From Deltaproteobacteria bacterium (GTDB lineage: Bacteria; Desulfobacterota; Desulfuromonadia; Geobacterales; Pseudopelobacteraceae): a stretch of DNA of 64,000 bases. The notes under the pieces were generated by a model that ran no database searches, was not told the origin of the DNA, and worked only from the letters and a program-made list of their open reading frames with translations. This document shows positions 34,119-43,922 of this stretch, in pieces; within the stretch, counting starts at the first letter, position 1, and every line of letters starts with the position of its first letter. Where the stretch lies: assembly GCA_016182975.1 (NCBI GenBank), contig JACPFJ010000006.1, forward strand, positions 62,001 through 126,000, written 5' to 3'. Position numbers and translations under genes: made by a program.

Positions 34119-34340
34119 CTATCGAGTTAAACGCTTCACAATCCTGCTGACCCTGTCCGCATCGAAAGGGAAGAGACGAAGGGGAACGCGCTCTTTACCA
34201 AATTCTTTGTAAATTCTATACCTGGCACAAGCCTCGTAATGCATAAGACAATATCTGTTTTTAATATAATCCGCTGATTTCGGCATGTTATCCATTATGT
34301 CAATAAAAAACTGACAGTTGTTTATGTTTTCACATGCCAT
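34119..34340 (-). CDS. 73-residue Cys-rich small protein
   Basis: The start at 34340 (MACENINNCQFF) is preferred to the longer frame to 34451. Four cysteines in pairs (CENINNC near the start, then YCLMHYEACARYRIY) and the closing motif VPLRLFPFDADRV follow a pattern I associate with a widespread small uncharacterised family (CxxxxxC...YC...CARY...LFP). The cysteines could hold a metal or Fe-S cluster. It is followed by no same-strand neighbour until the activator gene ~98 bases downstream. DNA around it is markedly AT-rich compared with its neighbours. Confidence 0.6.
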   Translation of the reverse strand: MACENINNCQFFIDIMDNMPKSADYIKNRYCLMHYEACARYRIYKEFGKERVPLRLFPFDADRVSRIVKRLTR

Positions 34341-34637
34341 GGCAGGACCCCACCTTTTATATTCTAACTTATATATATGTTTATTACGATTGTCAATCTC
34401 CCGTTTTCTCCAGGTAGACACGCCTGTCGGAGAGATACGTCCCTGCAACACTTACATACTGTTTATTACCTGCCTGTCATTCATCCTTACCTGGAAAAAT
34501 ATATGGACTGGCAATAGAATAATGTTATATTATTTGGGACTATTACAGTTGTTTTCTTCATGTATCCCTTATTTTACGGCCATAAACAGTGTCGCATTCT
34601 TCCGCAACAGGTTCTCAAAATCACTCAGGGGGCAACC

Positions 34638-36500
34638 GTGAACGAGGAACGCCGGGAAGTGGAGAAGAGGTCCGAGGACGTAGTATCTCAAATGGAGGCC
34701 CTGGTGACGCGGGTAGCCGAGCTGGAGGCGCGTCTGGCAACACAGGGAGCACAACCAGCCACAGAGTCCGCAACGAAATCGAGCAAGACGCAAGTCAATA
34801 AGGATGATCTTCTCCTGGGCGAACCGGACGACATCTCCGAAGAAGTACTAAGCTGGGCCAGCAGGACCGCGCTGCTCCCCCGCCTGGCGACCCTCTGTTT
34901 CCTGATGGTGATCGCCCTTGCGCTTCGCACCGTCACCGACAACCAGCTTATCAACACCCTGGCCGGCTCGGCCCTGGGAATGGGGTATGCAGCCGCCCTC
35001 ATCCTTGCCGGCTGGTACCTCTACCGCAGCACGAGTCCCCTGGCGCCGGTCTTTGCAGCCTGCGGCGCACTCCTCATGGCAACCATCGTGGTGGAGACCC
35101 ACATGCGTTTCCTGTCGCTTCCCCTGGTGCCGGCCTACATTACCCTGATAGCAACCGGCATCGCCATGACCGTTATCAGCTACCAGTTCAAGGCATTCCT
35201 GCCTGTCTCCGTCGGTACACTCGGAATGTGCCTGGCCGGTGCTGCTATAGACTACCCGCACCCCTACTTTCCCTATCTGTCGATGATCCTCTGGACAGCA
35301 AACCTGCTCGGCTTCTACGCCGCCAGCCTGAAACGCTGCTCCTGGCTGAGATGGACGGTGCTGATCGTCACCCTGCTGATGCTCCAGCTCTGGGGCTTTG
35401 GCCTGGGCGCGGCCTTATCCAGGCAGCAGCAGCCGGCTCCCGGACTGGCTCCGCTCTGGTTCCTGCCAGTGCTCGGAATCTTTGTGGCAAGTTACCTGGC
35501 CATCTCCGTCCTGGGTATCGTCCGCAGCGGCAGCGACAGGGTGTCCCGCTTCGATTTTTCCCTGCCGACCGTCATTGCGACTTGGTCTTTCGCCGTCGCG
35601 CACCATGTGGTCGGCGCTCAGGGCGGAAACCTGATGATCTTGGGGTGGACCGCCATTGTCGTTGCGGCCCTGCACGCAGCGCTGGCATGGTGGCTGGCCG
35701 GCCGGGAGATCCCAGGAAAACCGGGGACCAATGCGCTGGTCGCCGGCGGAGCCGTTCTGCTTCTCCTTGGTCTCCCCAAAGCACTCGGGCAGCCGCTCTT
35801 TGCCCTGCCTCTGCTCGCCGCGGCGGCCCTTGGCCTGGCCCTCACCTCCAGGACCTGGAGCAGCGGCGGTGTTCGCTTCACATCCTACCTCCTCCAGGTG
35901 GCAGCCACAGGAATCCTGGCCCTGTTCGTCCTCTCGGGACCACCAGACAGCAACCTGTTCGCGGTCATCGTTGCCGCGGCCATGCAGGCAGCGATCGCCA
36001 TTGTCCACTACCGCTGGTGCCGCACTAACGCGCCTCCTGCCGACTCCGAATTTTTCGGCCATATCGACCGGCGCGACCTTGGTGCGGCGGCACTACTCAT
36101 GGCCGCCCTGGTGAGCGGCTTCTTTCTGCTGAGAAGCGGGGTCTATCTCTCCCTGCGGGGTGCTCCCGGCGATCTGGCCAACTCCTTCCGTTGCAGCCAG
36201 TCGATCATCATCAACCTTGCGGCCATCGGGCTCATGCTGCTCGCCCTTATTCAACGCAACAAGGAATTGCGCAACCTGGCGATCCTGGTAACCGTTGTGG
36301 GCGCGATCAGGGTCTTCCTCTACGACATGTTCGGAACCCACGGTGTTCCGCTGGTTCTGAGCGTATTCTCCTTCGGCCTCGCCGCAGCCGTGGAGTCCAT
36401 CATGCTGGGCCGCTGGCAGCACCAGACCACCCACACCGGGCGGGCCGAGCAACCGGCTGCCCAACAGGCCCAGGAGCCCGAGGATGCCGAAGCTGTCTAG
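34638..36500 (+). CDS. DUF2339-type multi-spanning membrane protein
   Basis: A 620-residue protein starting at GTG 34638 with AGGGGG upstream; the longer frame from 34560 lacks a site. A short N-terminal coiled coil (EERREVEKRSEDVVSQMEAL...) is followed by about 16-18 membrane helices covering most of the protein, with the DUF2339 pattern (WLYRSTSPLAPVFAACGALL-like region and the later NKELRNLAILVTVVGAIRVFLYD). Function is unknown. It stands alone between the activator region and a terminator and is convergent to the second NrfD operon. The preceding ~300 bases are AT-rich with no visible gene. Confidence 0.75.
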   Translation: MNEERREVEKRSEDVVSQMEALVTRVAELEARLATQGAQPATESATKSSKTQVNKDDLLLGEPDDISEEVLSWASRTALLPRLATLCFLMVIALALRTVTDNQLINTLAGSALGMGYAAALILAGWYLYRSTSPLAPVFAACGALLMATIVVETHMRFLSLPLVPAYITLIATGIAMTVISYQFKAFLPVSVGTLGMCLAGAAIDYPHPYFPYLSMILWTANLLGFYAASLKRCSWLRWTVLIVTLLMLQLWGFGLGAALSRQQQPAPGLAPLWFLPVLGIFVASYLAISVLGIVRSGSDRVSRFDFSLPTVIATWSFAVAHHVVGAQGGNLMILGWTAIVVAALHAALAWWLAGREIPGKPGTNALVAGGAVLLLLGLPKALGQPLFALPLLAAAALGLALTSRTWSSGGVRFTSYLLQVAATGILALFVLSGPPDSNLFAVIVAAAMQAAIAIVHYRWCRTNAPPADSEFFGHIDRRDLGAAALLMAALVSGFFLLRSGVYLSLRGAPGDLANSFRCSQSIIINLAAIGLMLLALIQRNKELRNLAILVTVVGAIRVFLYDMFGTHGVPLVLSVFSFGLAAAVESIMLGRWQHQTTHTGRAEQPAAQQAQEPEDAEAV

Positions 36501-36510
36501 TACCCCCCCT

Positions 36511-36556
36511 CTCAACAAAAAAGGCGTGCGGAAAATCGCACCCCTTTTTTGTTGAG
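36511..36556. terminator. Bidirectional terminator
   Basis: CTCAACAAAAAAGG at 36511-36524 pairs with CCTTTTTTGTTGAG at 36543-36556; inside, TGCG/CGCA extends the stem around GAAAAT. The built-in A- and T-runs serve as U-tracts on either strand, so it can end both the DUF2339 transcript and the opposing NrfD operon. Confidence 0.85.
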
Positions 36557-36574
36557 CAGCCCCCGAGCCATTGA

Positions 36575-37834
36575 TTAGTGAGAGTCCTCCTTGAGCCCGA
36601 AGACCGGCATCACCTTGGTCAACCCGTAGAACAGCACGTAGGGGGTCAGCAGCACCATCAGGGCGCCAAAGAAACCTTCCTTGAACGTCTCCATATCATG
36701 GGGCCAGATCGGCAGGACGTATTCCATGAAGCCGGAGTAGGATGCCGAGAAGGCCTGCCCGCCGATAACAACGTTCCAGCGCATCATGAACACCCCGACC
36801 AGGACCATGAGCGTGGCGGCCACCGCCCGGCGAATGGTCAGCCGCGGCAGCAACAGGAGGATGAAGGGGAGCAGGTTGCCGAAGCCGTACTGGAGGATGA
36901 AGATCTTGGTAAAGTCCTTCTCGTAGATGACCTTTCGCAGGATATCCCAGGACTTGACGGCCGTGTAGCCGCGGAAAATCAGGTCGAGGAGTTCGAGGGT
37001 GATTGCCAGCACCAGGAACATGACCAGGTACTTGGTGGTCATGGTCACCACGTGGAGCTCGGCGCTCTTCAACTCCTCGGTGCTCGGAAGATAAGGCTTG
37101 TTGCGGCGCTGCCAGGCGTAGATCAGCTTGCGCAGCTCCATGGTGACGACATAGGTGATGATACAGAGGGCGATCCCCGAGACAACCGCCGAGCAGATGA
37201 ATATGACCGGCATCAACGGCGTCATCCAGAGCGCGTTGGCCTTGACCGACCCGAAGATGAACCCGGCATATCCGTGGAGGAAGCAGGCCACCGGGATACC
37301 CAGGCCGGCCAGGAATTTGACCGCCTTTTCATCCTTTTCCAGGGCATGTTCGCCGACATCCCAGGCCCCCAGGGTCAGCACCGTATAGAGGAGGTGTCTG
37401 AAATTCTGAACCGGGGTCCTCTTGTCTCCCAGTTGTCTCAGTTCAAGGGCTGTATCTACGAAATATTTGCGGTAGACAAACCACAGCTCCGAGGCGACGA
37501 TCATCGCATAGGTGGTGAAGACGATGCCGAACGCGGCAATCGCCGAGGTGAAGTGGGGGGTCATCATCACCTCTATCCCCCGCTGCGGCTGCTGCAGGTG
37601 CAGCATGAGCGGCATCATCGCCACCGGCAACAGGGCGAAGGAGAAGACCAGGGAGAAACGGGCGATCTCCTTTAGCTGCTTCACCCCGAAGACGTGGTAG
37701 AGGGAGGAGAGGACGAAGGCGCCGGCCACAAGACCGGTCATGAACGGGTACATGACGATCTGGATGGTCCAGTAGATGTATTCGTTCGGATAAACGAAGA
37801 ATTCCTTGATAGTCCAGGCTTCACCGTGCACCAT
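36575..37834 (-). CDS. NrfD-like quinone-interacting membrane subunit (second complex)
   Basis: A 419-residue integral membrane protein with about ten helices, last gene of the second three-gene complex. Family features are YPNEYIYWTIQIVMYPFMTGLVAG near the N-terminus, HLQQPQRGIEVMMTPHFTSAI and MRWNVVIGGQAFSASYSG near the end. It would bind menaquinol and donate electrons to the ferredoxin-like partner just upstream (2-base gap). It is only distantly similar to the NrfD-like protein at 30649-31866, so the two complexes are not a recent duplication. Confidence 0.9.
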   Translation of the reverse strand: MVHGEAWTIKEFFVYPNEYIYWTIQIVMYPFMTGLVAGAFVLSSLYHVFGVKQLKEIARFSLVFSFALLPVAMMPLMLHLQQPQRGIEVMMTPHFTSAIAAFGIVFTTYAMIVASELWFVYRKYFVDTALELRQLGDKRTPVQNFRHLLYTVLTLGAWDVGEHALEKDEKAVKFLAGLGIPVACFLHGYAGFIFGSVKANALWMTPLMPVIFICSAVVSGIALCIITYVVTMELRKLIYAWQRRNKPYLPSTEELKSAELHVVTMTTKYLVMFLVLAITLELLDLIFRGYTAVKSWDILRKVIYEKDFTKIFILQYGFGNLLPFILLLLPRLTIRRAVAATLMVLVGVFMMRWNVVIGGQAFSASYSGFMEYVLPIWPHDMETFKEGFFGALMVLLTPYVLFYGLTKVMPVFGLKEDSH

Positions 37835-37836
37835 GG

Positions 37837-38622
37837 CTATTTTACCTCCCTTGAGAGACCTAGATAGAAGACCTGCGGTTTTGTGCCGTACTCCTCCTTC
37901 AGGATAGCGACCCGCTCGGTCATGATGATCTTGGTCACCGGATCGTTCGGGTCCTTGATGTTGCCGATCCGGCGCGCCCCGAACGGGCAGGCGTCAACGC
38001 AGGCGCTCTTCATCCCCTTGCTGATGCGGTGATAGCAGAAGTTGCATTTCTCCGCCACACGATGGACAGGGTGAAAAAAGCGCACCCCGTAAGGACACCC
38101 CATGATGCAGTAGCCGCAGCCGATGCACCAGCTGCGGTCGACGAGCACCACGCCGTCCTCGGTCTGGTAGGTGGCGCCGACCGGGCAGACCTGCACGCAG
38201 GGCGGATTGTCGCACTGGTTGCAGAGCTTGGGCACGAAGAAGGCCTTGTCGATGTCTTCGTTCCTGATCTCCAGCGGATGTTCCGCACCCTGATCGATCT
38301 TCGTCGAGGTAAAACCGTCCAGGGCGCCCTTGGGAGAGTCGACATGGATCTTGCCGTCCTTGGTGACGACGTAGCGTTCCACCCAGGTACGGGTGACGTT
38401 GGCGTCATAGGGGACCTCGTTTTCGATCTTGCAGGCCCGCACACACAAACCGCATCCGACGCACTTGTGGGTGTCGACCAGAAAGACCCAGCGAACCTTG
38501 CCGCTGCCGCTTTTCTCAGCCCTGAGCCGGCGCGGATTGAATATCTCCAGGGCGGTGAGAGGGATGGCCAGCCCGCCGGCCACGAGAAGCGCCTTTTTGC
38601 AGAAGTCGCGACGGTTGATCAT
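37837..38622 (-). CDS. Tat-exported four-cluster ferredoxin-like subunit (second complex)
   Basis: A 261-residue protein starting at 38622 with GGGAGG upstream. The twin-arginine motif is NRRDFCKKALL. Four [4Fe-4S] groups are visible: CVGCGLCVRACKI, CNQCDNPPCVQVCP, CIGCGYCIMGCP and CNFC with CVDACPFG. Its start codon overlaps the stop of the tetraheme cytochrome gene (ATGA), and it is two bases from the NrfD-like gene, so the three are translationally coupled. A frame extending to 38670 runs back into the cytochrome gene and is rejected. Confidence 0.93.
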   Translation of the reverse strand: MINRRDFCKKALLVAGGLAIPLTALEIFNPRRLRAEKSGSGKVRWVFLVDTHKCVGCGLCVRACKIENEVPYDANVTRTWVERYVVTKDGKIHVDSPKGALDGFTSTKIDQGAEHPLEIRNEDIDKAFFVPKLCNQCDNPPCVQVCPVGATYQTEDGVVLVDRSWCIGCGYCIMGCPYGVRFFHPVHRVAEKCNFCYHRISKGMKSACVDACPFGARRIGNIKDPNDPVTKIIMTERVAILKEEYGTKPQVFYLGLSREVK

Positions 38623-39092
38623 TTCTTCACCTCCCGCTTCGGATTGTGGGGGTAGTGACACATCGTGCACTCCGCCTCGACATGGTGAGTGAGCGGATTG
38701 ATGCCGCGGATATCGCCACGTCCGCTGGTCTTGTAGGGAAGGCGGGCGTGGCAGCGGATACAGTGTTCGCGACGCCGGTCGATGGAGAGGGTCGGGGGGT
38801 CGTCAGGGTGGCCAAGGGCCGGACCATGGCAGTTTTCACATTCGATGTTGGCGTGCGGAGAAGACTTGATGTCGTCGTACTTGTCCCGATGGCATTCCTT
38901 ACAGTAGGCTACGGTTTTGTACTTGACCTTGACGGCCTTCCACTCCGCCTCGTTTCCCTTGCGGTACCAGCCATACATGTAGCCCCGCTCGTGAACCCCG
39001 AAATCGGCGGGCACCAGCACTGTACGAGCGGCAAGGAACAGCAGCACGACCCCGATGACCAGAAACAGCGGTCGCAATACATGGTTTTTCAC
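38619..39092 (-). CDS. Membrane-anchored tetraheme cytochrome c (second complex)
   Basis: A 157-residue protein starting at GTG with AGGAGG seven bases upstream. An uncleaved-looking N-terminal helix (residues ~8-25, LFLVIGVVLLFLAARTVLV) anchors it on the periplasmic side. Four CxxCH sites follow: CKECH, CENCH, CIRCH and CTMCH. Gene order cytochrome-FeS-NrfD differs from the first complex (NrfD-FeS-cytochrome). It would receive electrons from the FeS subunit and hand them to soluble periplasmic cytochromes. It is divergent from the ImcH-like gene across 288 bases. Confidence 0.88.
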   Translation of the reverse strand: MKNHVLRPLFLVIGVVLLFLAARTVLVPADFGVHERGYMYGWYRKGNEAEWKAVKVKYKTVAYCKECHRDKYDDIKSSPHANIECENCHGPALGHPDDPPTLSIDRRREHCIRCHARLPYKTSGRGDIRGINPLTHHVEAECTMCHYPHNPKREVKK

Positions 39093-39380
39093 ATCCGCAC
39101 CTCCTGCCGGTATTTATTTGGTTCTTGACGATTGCTGCCCGAGCATTCTCCGATCGAGACATCAAATTTAAGCAAATATAACATTGTTTATCTGAACAAT
39201 ACTGATTTGGCCGCACAAATTCAATATATATTTTGTTGGGATTAGAACAAAGGGGAAAATAGTCTTACCATGCTGATAAACTGAAGTTTCCCTTTGACAA
39301 ACCAGGTCGCTTAATGTAGATTTGTAAAGTTTTTTAAGTACCTGCAATTTGCAAATTTTTGGTGAAAAAGGAGAAGCTAA
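39093..39380. other. AT-rich divergent control region
   Basis: A 288-base spacer between the second complex (minus strand) and the ImcH-like gene (plus strand). It is much richer in A and T than the flanking genes. Apart from the plus-strand promoter at 39294-39322, I find no clear operator symmetry and no second promoter that I would stake a claim on. Confidence 0.5.
39294..39322 (+). promoter_or_regulatory. Sigma-70-type promoter of the ImcH-like gene
   Basis: TTGACA at 39294-39299, 17 bases, then TAGATT at 39317-39322. The leader would be about 50 bases, with AAGGAG in front of the ATG at 39381. This suggests housekeeping rather than sigma-54 transcription for this cytochrome. Confidence 0.65.
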
Positions 39381-40931
39381 ATGGCAATCAGGAAAACGGC
39401 AGGCTACGCCTGGAACCTCATCAGCCTGATCGGCATGATCCTGGCGGTGACCGCGGCCGGCCTCATAATCGTCTTTCTCGCTTTTGAAGCGATCACCGGT
39501 GTTGAACATCCCTATCTGGGTCTCATGACCTATTTCCTGTTTCCGGGCATGTTGATCTTCGGCCTTCTGCTGGTCCCGCTCGGGGCATGGAGGGTGCGCA
39601 ACCAGCGGCGGGCTTCAGCCATCGAGGGGATGCTGTCGCTTGAGGAGGAGATACCGCAGTTCCCGCGGCTCGACCTGAACGACCCTCACAGACGCCACCT
39701 GTTCATCTTCTTCATCGTGGCTTCCGTGGTCTTTGTGCTGATCGTTGCCATCGCCTCGATCAAGGGGTTCGAGTTCACCGAGTCGACCACCTTCTGCGGT
39801 GAGCTCTGCCATGTGGTGATGGAACCGGAGCATACCGCCTGGAGCAACTCCCCCCATGCCAAGGTCAAATGCGTGGAATGCCATGTCGGGCCGGGTGCCG
39901 CCTGGTATGTCAAGGCCAAGATCTCGGGCATGAGGCAGCTCTATGCCGTCGCAACCCACACCTACCCGGAAACGATCGAAACACCCATCGAGAACCTCCG
40001 CCCCGCCCGCGAAACCTGTGAGCACTGCCACTGGCCGGAGAAGTTCTATGCCGGACGCGAAAAGATATTCTATCACTACGCGCCAAACGAGGAGAACACC
40101 CCTCGGGAAAGCCGGCTCCTGCTCCATATCGGCGGTACTCCGAAAAAGGCCAATGCCAGCGGAATCCACTGGCATATTGGCCGCGATGTCACCTACATCG
40201 CCAACGATCCGAAACGGATGGATATTCCCTACATCTCCGTCAAGGGTGATGATGGAAAAATAACCGAATACCTGAGCACCGAGCGCCCTCTTACCAAGGA
40301 GCAGATCGAAAAGGGGAAGAAGCGCCTCATGGACTGCACCGATTGCCATAACCGGCCGACCCATATCTACCGCTCACCAGGCGAAGAGCTGGACAAGCAT
40401 TTTGTATCCGGAAGCATAGACCGCACCCTCCCGTATATCAAGAAGGTGGCGGTCGAGATCCTCAACCGGCCCTACAAGACCAAGGAGGAGGCGCTGAAGA
40501 CCATTGCCGCCGAGATCCCGGCCTACTACGCCAGCAATTACCCCAAGCTGGCGCAGGAGAAGGCGCCTGCCATCAAGCAGGCGGTTGAAGAGGCCAAAAA
40601 GATCTATGAGAACAACTTCTTCCCGGCCATGAAGGTCAAGTGGAACACCTACCCGAACCATATCGGCCACTTTTATTCACCCGGTTGTTTTCGCTGCCAC
40701 GACGGGAAGCACAAGACCCGTGAAGGCAGGGTGATCCCCAAGGACTGCAACCTCTGCCATGCGGTTCTCTCCCAGAAGCAGGAGAACATCCCCGCCGGCG
40801 CCAGGGTGACCGAGTTCGTCCACCCCGTCGATATCGGCAACGAGCTGTACAAGACCAATTGCAGCGAGTGCCACTCCGCCGGCGGCCATGATGTTCCCGG
40901 CGAAGGCAAACAGGGCGAAAAGAAACACTGA
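39381..40931 (+). CDS. ImcH-like seven-heme NapC/NirT-family inner-membrane cytochrome c
   Basis: A 516-residue membrane cytochrome. Three hydrophobic segments (residues ~10-38, ~50-72 and ~110-130) precede the heme region. Seven heme sites are visible: first an unusual CGELCH (CX3CH, ~residue 139), then CVECH, CEHCH, CTDCH, CFRCH, CNLCH and CSECH. The early part (ESTTFCGELCHVVMEPEHTA) is NapC/NirT-like. The size, three spans and seven hemes match ImcH of G. sulfurreducens, required with high-potential electron acceptors. Orthology is inferred from memory of that architecture. A strong terminator follows. Confidence 0.85.
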   Translation: MAIRKTAGYAWNLISLIGMILAVTAAGLIIVFLAFEAITGVEHPYLGLMTYFLFPGMLIFGLLLVPLGAWRVRNQRRASAIEGMLSLEEEIPQFPRLDLNDPHRRHLFIFFIVASVVFVLIVAIASIKGFEFTESTTFCGELCHVVMEPEHTAWSNSPHAKVKCVECHVGPGAAWYVKAKISGMRQLYAVATHTYPETIETPIENLRPARETCEHCHWPEKFYAGREKIFYHYAPNEENTPRESRLLLHIGGTPKKANASGIHWHIGRDVTYIANDPKRMDIPYISVKGDDGKITEYLSTERPLTKEQIEKGKKRLMDCTDCHNRPTHIYRSPGEELDKHFVSGSIDRTLPYIKKVAVEILNRPYKTKEEALKTIAAEIPAYYASNYPKLAQEKAPAIKQAVEEAKKIYENNFFPAMKVKWNTYPNHIGHFYSPGCFRCHDGKHKTREGRVIPKDCNLCHAVLSQKQENIPAGARVTEFVHPVDIGNELYKTNCSECHSAGGHDVPGEGKQGEKKH

Positions 40932-40949
40932 GGCAATAAGGCCCCGTTA

Positions 40950-40990
40950 ACGCAAAGAGCCCCCGGGACAATCCCGGGGGCTCTTTGCGT
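40950..40990. terminator. Strong terminator after the ImcH-like gene
   Basis: A perfect 19-bp stem (left half ACGCAAAGAGCCCCCGGGA) with a three-base loop. The minus-strand small gene starts its stop codon 18 bases beyond, so the hairpin serves both sides. Confidence 0.85.
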
Positions 40991-41007
40991 ATCCATGGCA
41001 ATCACGC

Positions 41008-41175
41008 TCACAACTCTTCAAATTCCCCATCCCTTGGCGCCTCATCGGCATCGTCGGCAACTGCGTCCATGTCGGGGGCGTCATCCGCCAGAAACTTCAG
41101 AAAATCATGATTGTCGCGGATGGTCTTGCGCACCTCGCCGAGAAGCTTCTCCAGATCGTCAGGTCCCGCCGGCAT
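41008..41175 (-). CDS. 55-residue acidic conserved-type small protein beside trxB
   Basis: A small gene with AGGAGG five bases before the ATG at 41175. The product begins MPAGPDDLEKLLGEVRKTIR and is helical, then very acidic (DDAPDMDAVADDADEAP, ending FEEL). It begins 9 bases after the thioredoxin reductase stop codon, so it is the second gene of that operon. I do not recognise a family. Strong ribosome-binding site, tight spacing and protein-like composition support it as real. Confidence 0.7.
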   Translation of the reverse strand: MPAGPDDLEKLLGEVRKTIRDNHDFLKFLADDAPDMDAVADDADEAPRDGEFEEL

Positions 41176-41184
41176 CTCCGCCTC

Positions 41185-42255
<1,071 letters not shown>

Positions 42256-42324
42256 TCAAACGTTTGACCCCGCCCGTGCCATCTGCTACTATCACCCCAC
42301 TTCACCCTGGAGAGTCCACATTTC

Positions 42325-43530
42325 ATGAGCCTTTACGACCTCATCCTGGAAGCCCACGACCGCCTGAAGAAGCGCGTCCGCCGCACTGAGATGATCTACT
42401 CCCACTACTACTCCGAAAAGCTGGGGGTGCCGCTCTACTTCAAGTGCGAGAACCTCCAGCGGACCGGTTCCTTCAAGATCAGGGGCGCACTCAATTTCAT
42501 GACCGCCCAGCCGGGGACAGCCCTGAAAAACGGGGTTATAACGGCATCGGCGGGTAATCACGCCCAGGGAGTGGCCTTTTCCGCCGACCTGCTGGGGGTT
42601 CGGGCCACGATCTTCATGCCGGAGGTCACGCCGCCGCAGAAGGTGCAATCCACCCGCGACTATGGCGCCGAGGTTGTCCTGACCGGGAGGAACTTCGACG
42701 AGGCCTGCCAGGCGGCGTGGGAGGCGCAACGGGCAAGCGGCGCCCTGTTCGTGCACCCCTTCGACGATGAACTCGTCATGGCGGGACAGGGGACCATAGC
42801 CCTGGAGATCCTGGAGCAGCTCCACGACCTGCGCAACCTGATCGTGCCGGTGGGGGGCGGCGGCCTGATTGCCGGCATGGCGGCCGCTGTCAGGGAGCTT
42901 GCCCCGCATGTCCGCATCATCGGCGTCGAGTCGCAGGCCGCCCGCTCGATGTCGCTCTCGTTTCGGGCCGGCAGGCCGTGCGAGTCCCCGGTCAACGTGA
43001 CCCTCGCCGACGGCATCGCGGTGAAGCTCCCCGGCAGCCGGACGGTGCCGGTGATCCGCGATTGTGTCGACGAGATCGTGCTGGTCGAGGAGGAGGAAAT
43101 CGCCCAGGCCATCGTATCGCTTCTGGAGCGGACGAAGCTCCTGGTCGAGGGGGCCGGGGCCGTGCCGCTGGCCGCGGTGCTGCACAACAGGATCGAGGGG
43201 TTGAGCGGCAAGACCGTCTGCCTGCTCTCAGGTGGGAACATCGACGTGAAGACCATCGCCCAGGTCGTTGAACGGGGTCTCTTGGCGGCGGGACGCTACC
43301 TGAAACTGAAGGTCGAGCTCGACGACCTGCCCGGCTCGCTGGCCGCGCTCACGGCCGACGTGGCGGCCGTAAAGGCCAACATATTCCTGATCAACCACGA
43401 CCGGCGCTCGAAATCCATTGCCCTGGGCAAGACCGAGGTCTCGCTGGAACTGGAGACGCGCGGCTATGAGCATATCCGCGAGGTGATCGAATACCTGGAG
43501 AGGAGAGGGTACAGCCTTACGGTCGAGTGA
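42325..43530 (+). CDS. ilvA: Threonine ammonia-lyase with C-terminal ACT domain
   Basis: A 401-residue PLP enzyme that converts threonine to 2-oxobutyrate, the first step of isoleucine synthesis (or threonine breakdown). The PLP lysine is in QRTGSFKIRGALN (~residue 53), and the glycine loop in VPVGGGGLIAGMAAA. A single ACT domain covers ~325-401 (LKVELDDLPGSLAALTADVA). The 401-residue length with one ACT unit matches the shorter IlvA/TdcB-like form, so allosteric control is likely. Neighbours give no clue about biosynthetic or catabolic role. Confidence 0.92.
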   Translation: MSLYDLILEAHDRLKKRVRRTEMIYSHYYSEKLGVPLYFKCENLQRTGSFKIRGALNFMTAQPGTALKNGVITASAGNHAQGVAFSADLLGVRATIFMPEVTPPQKVQSTRDYGAEVVLTGRNFDEACQAAWEAQRASGALFVHPFDDELVMAGQGTIALEILEQLHDLRNLIVPVGGGGLIAGMAAAVRELAPHVRIIGVESQAARSMSLSFRAGRPCESPVNVTLADGIAVKLPGSRTVPVIRDCVDEIVLVEEEEIAQAIVSLLERTKLLVEGAGAVPLAAVLHNRIEGLSGKTVCLLSGGNIDVKTIAQVVERGLLAAGRYLKLKVELDDLPGSLAALTADVAAVKANIFLINHDRRSKSIALGKTEVSLELETRGYEHIREVIEYLERRGYSLTVE

Positions 43531-43535
43531 GGATA

Positions 43536-43922
43536 TTATCCCTGCGCGGGCGACTTGGTGCGCAGCCCGGCGGCGATGTTGAAATCGATGTCAATGACGA
43601 TGGAGAGCTTCTCCGGTTCGGGGAAGGCCATGACCTCGAAGAGGCGCTTATCGATGAAGATGCTCAGGTTGAGGATGTCCTCCCTGAGGTTTTTGGGGAG
43701 GGGGTTTTCCGGGTCCGAAAGTTCGGCCTGGAAGAAGCTCCAGACCTTCTGGTTGAACTTGACCGCATCGAGCAGCTTCTGTTCGCGGTCGGGGGCGGTC
43801 CAGTTTTCCTGCACCTGCTTCAACATTATTCCTGCGCGGGACAGGACCGAGGCCTCAAGCTCCCTGCCGCTCAGATTTTCCTTCTGCATGGTGGTATAGG
43901 CATTAACCGGATTTTGATGCAT
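43536..43922 (-). CDS. flaF: FlaF-type flagellin assembly/regulatory protein
   Basis: A 128-residue protein with the FlaF start NPVNAYTTMQKENLSGRELEA and the conserved FNQKVWSFFQAELSDPENPLP and LREDILNLSIFIDKR. In Caulobacter FlaF is required for flagellin translation and secretion and balances FlbT. The gene overlaps flbT by 20 bases, so the two are coupled. It is convergent with ilvA with only five bases between the stops. FlaF and FlbT are best known from Alphaproteobacteria, so their occurrence in a Geobacter-like context is noteworthy. Confidence 0.9.
   Translation of the reverse strand: MHQNPVNAYTTMQKENLSGRELEASVLSRAGIMLKQVQENWTAPDREQKLLDAVKFNQKVWSFFQAELSDPENPLPKNLREDILNLSIFIDKRLFEVMAFPEPEKLSIVIDIDFNIAAGLRTKSPAQG

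Noticed and set aside
34119-34451. 110-residue version of the small Cys-rich protein
   Set aside because: The first 37 residues are basic and lack a ribosome-binding site; the ATG at 34340 fits the family-like start MACENINNC better.
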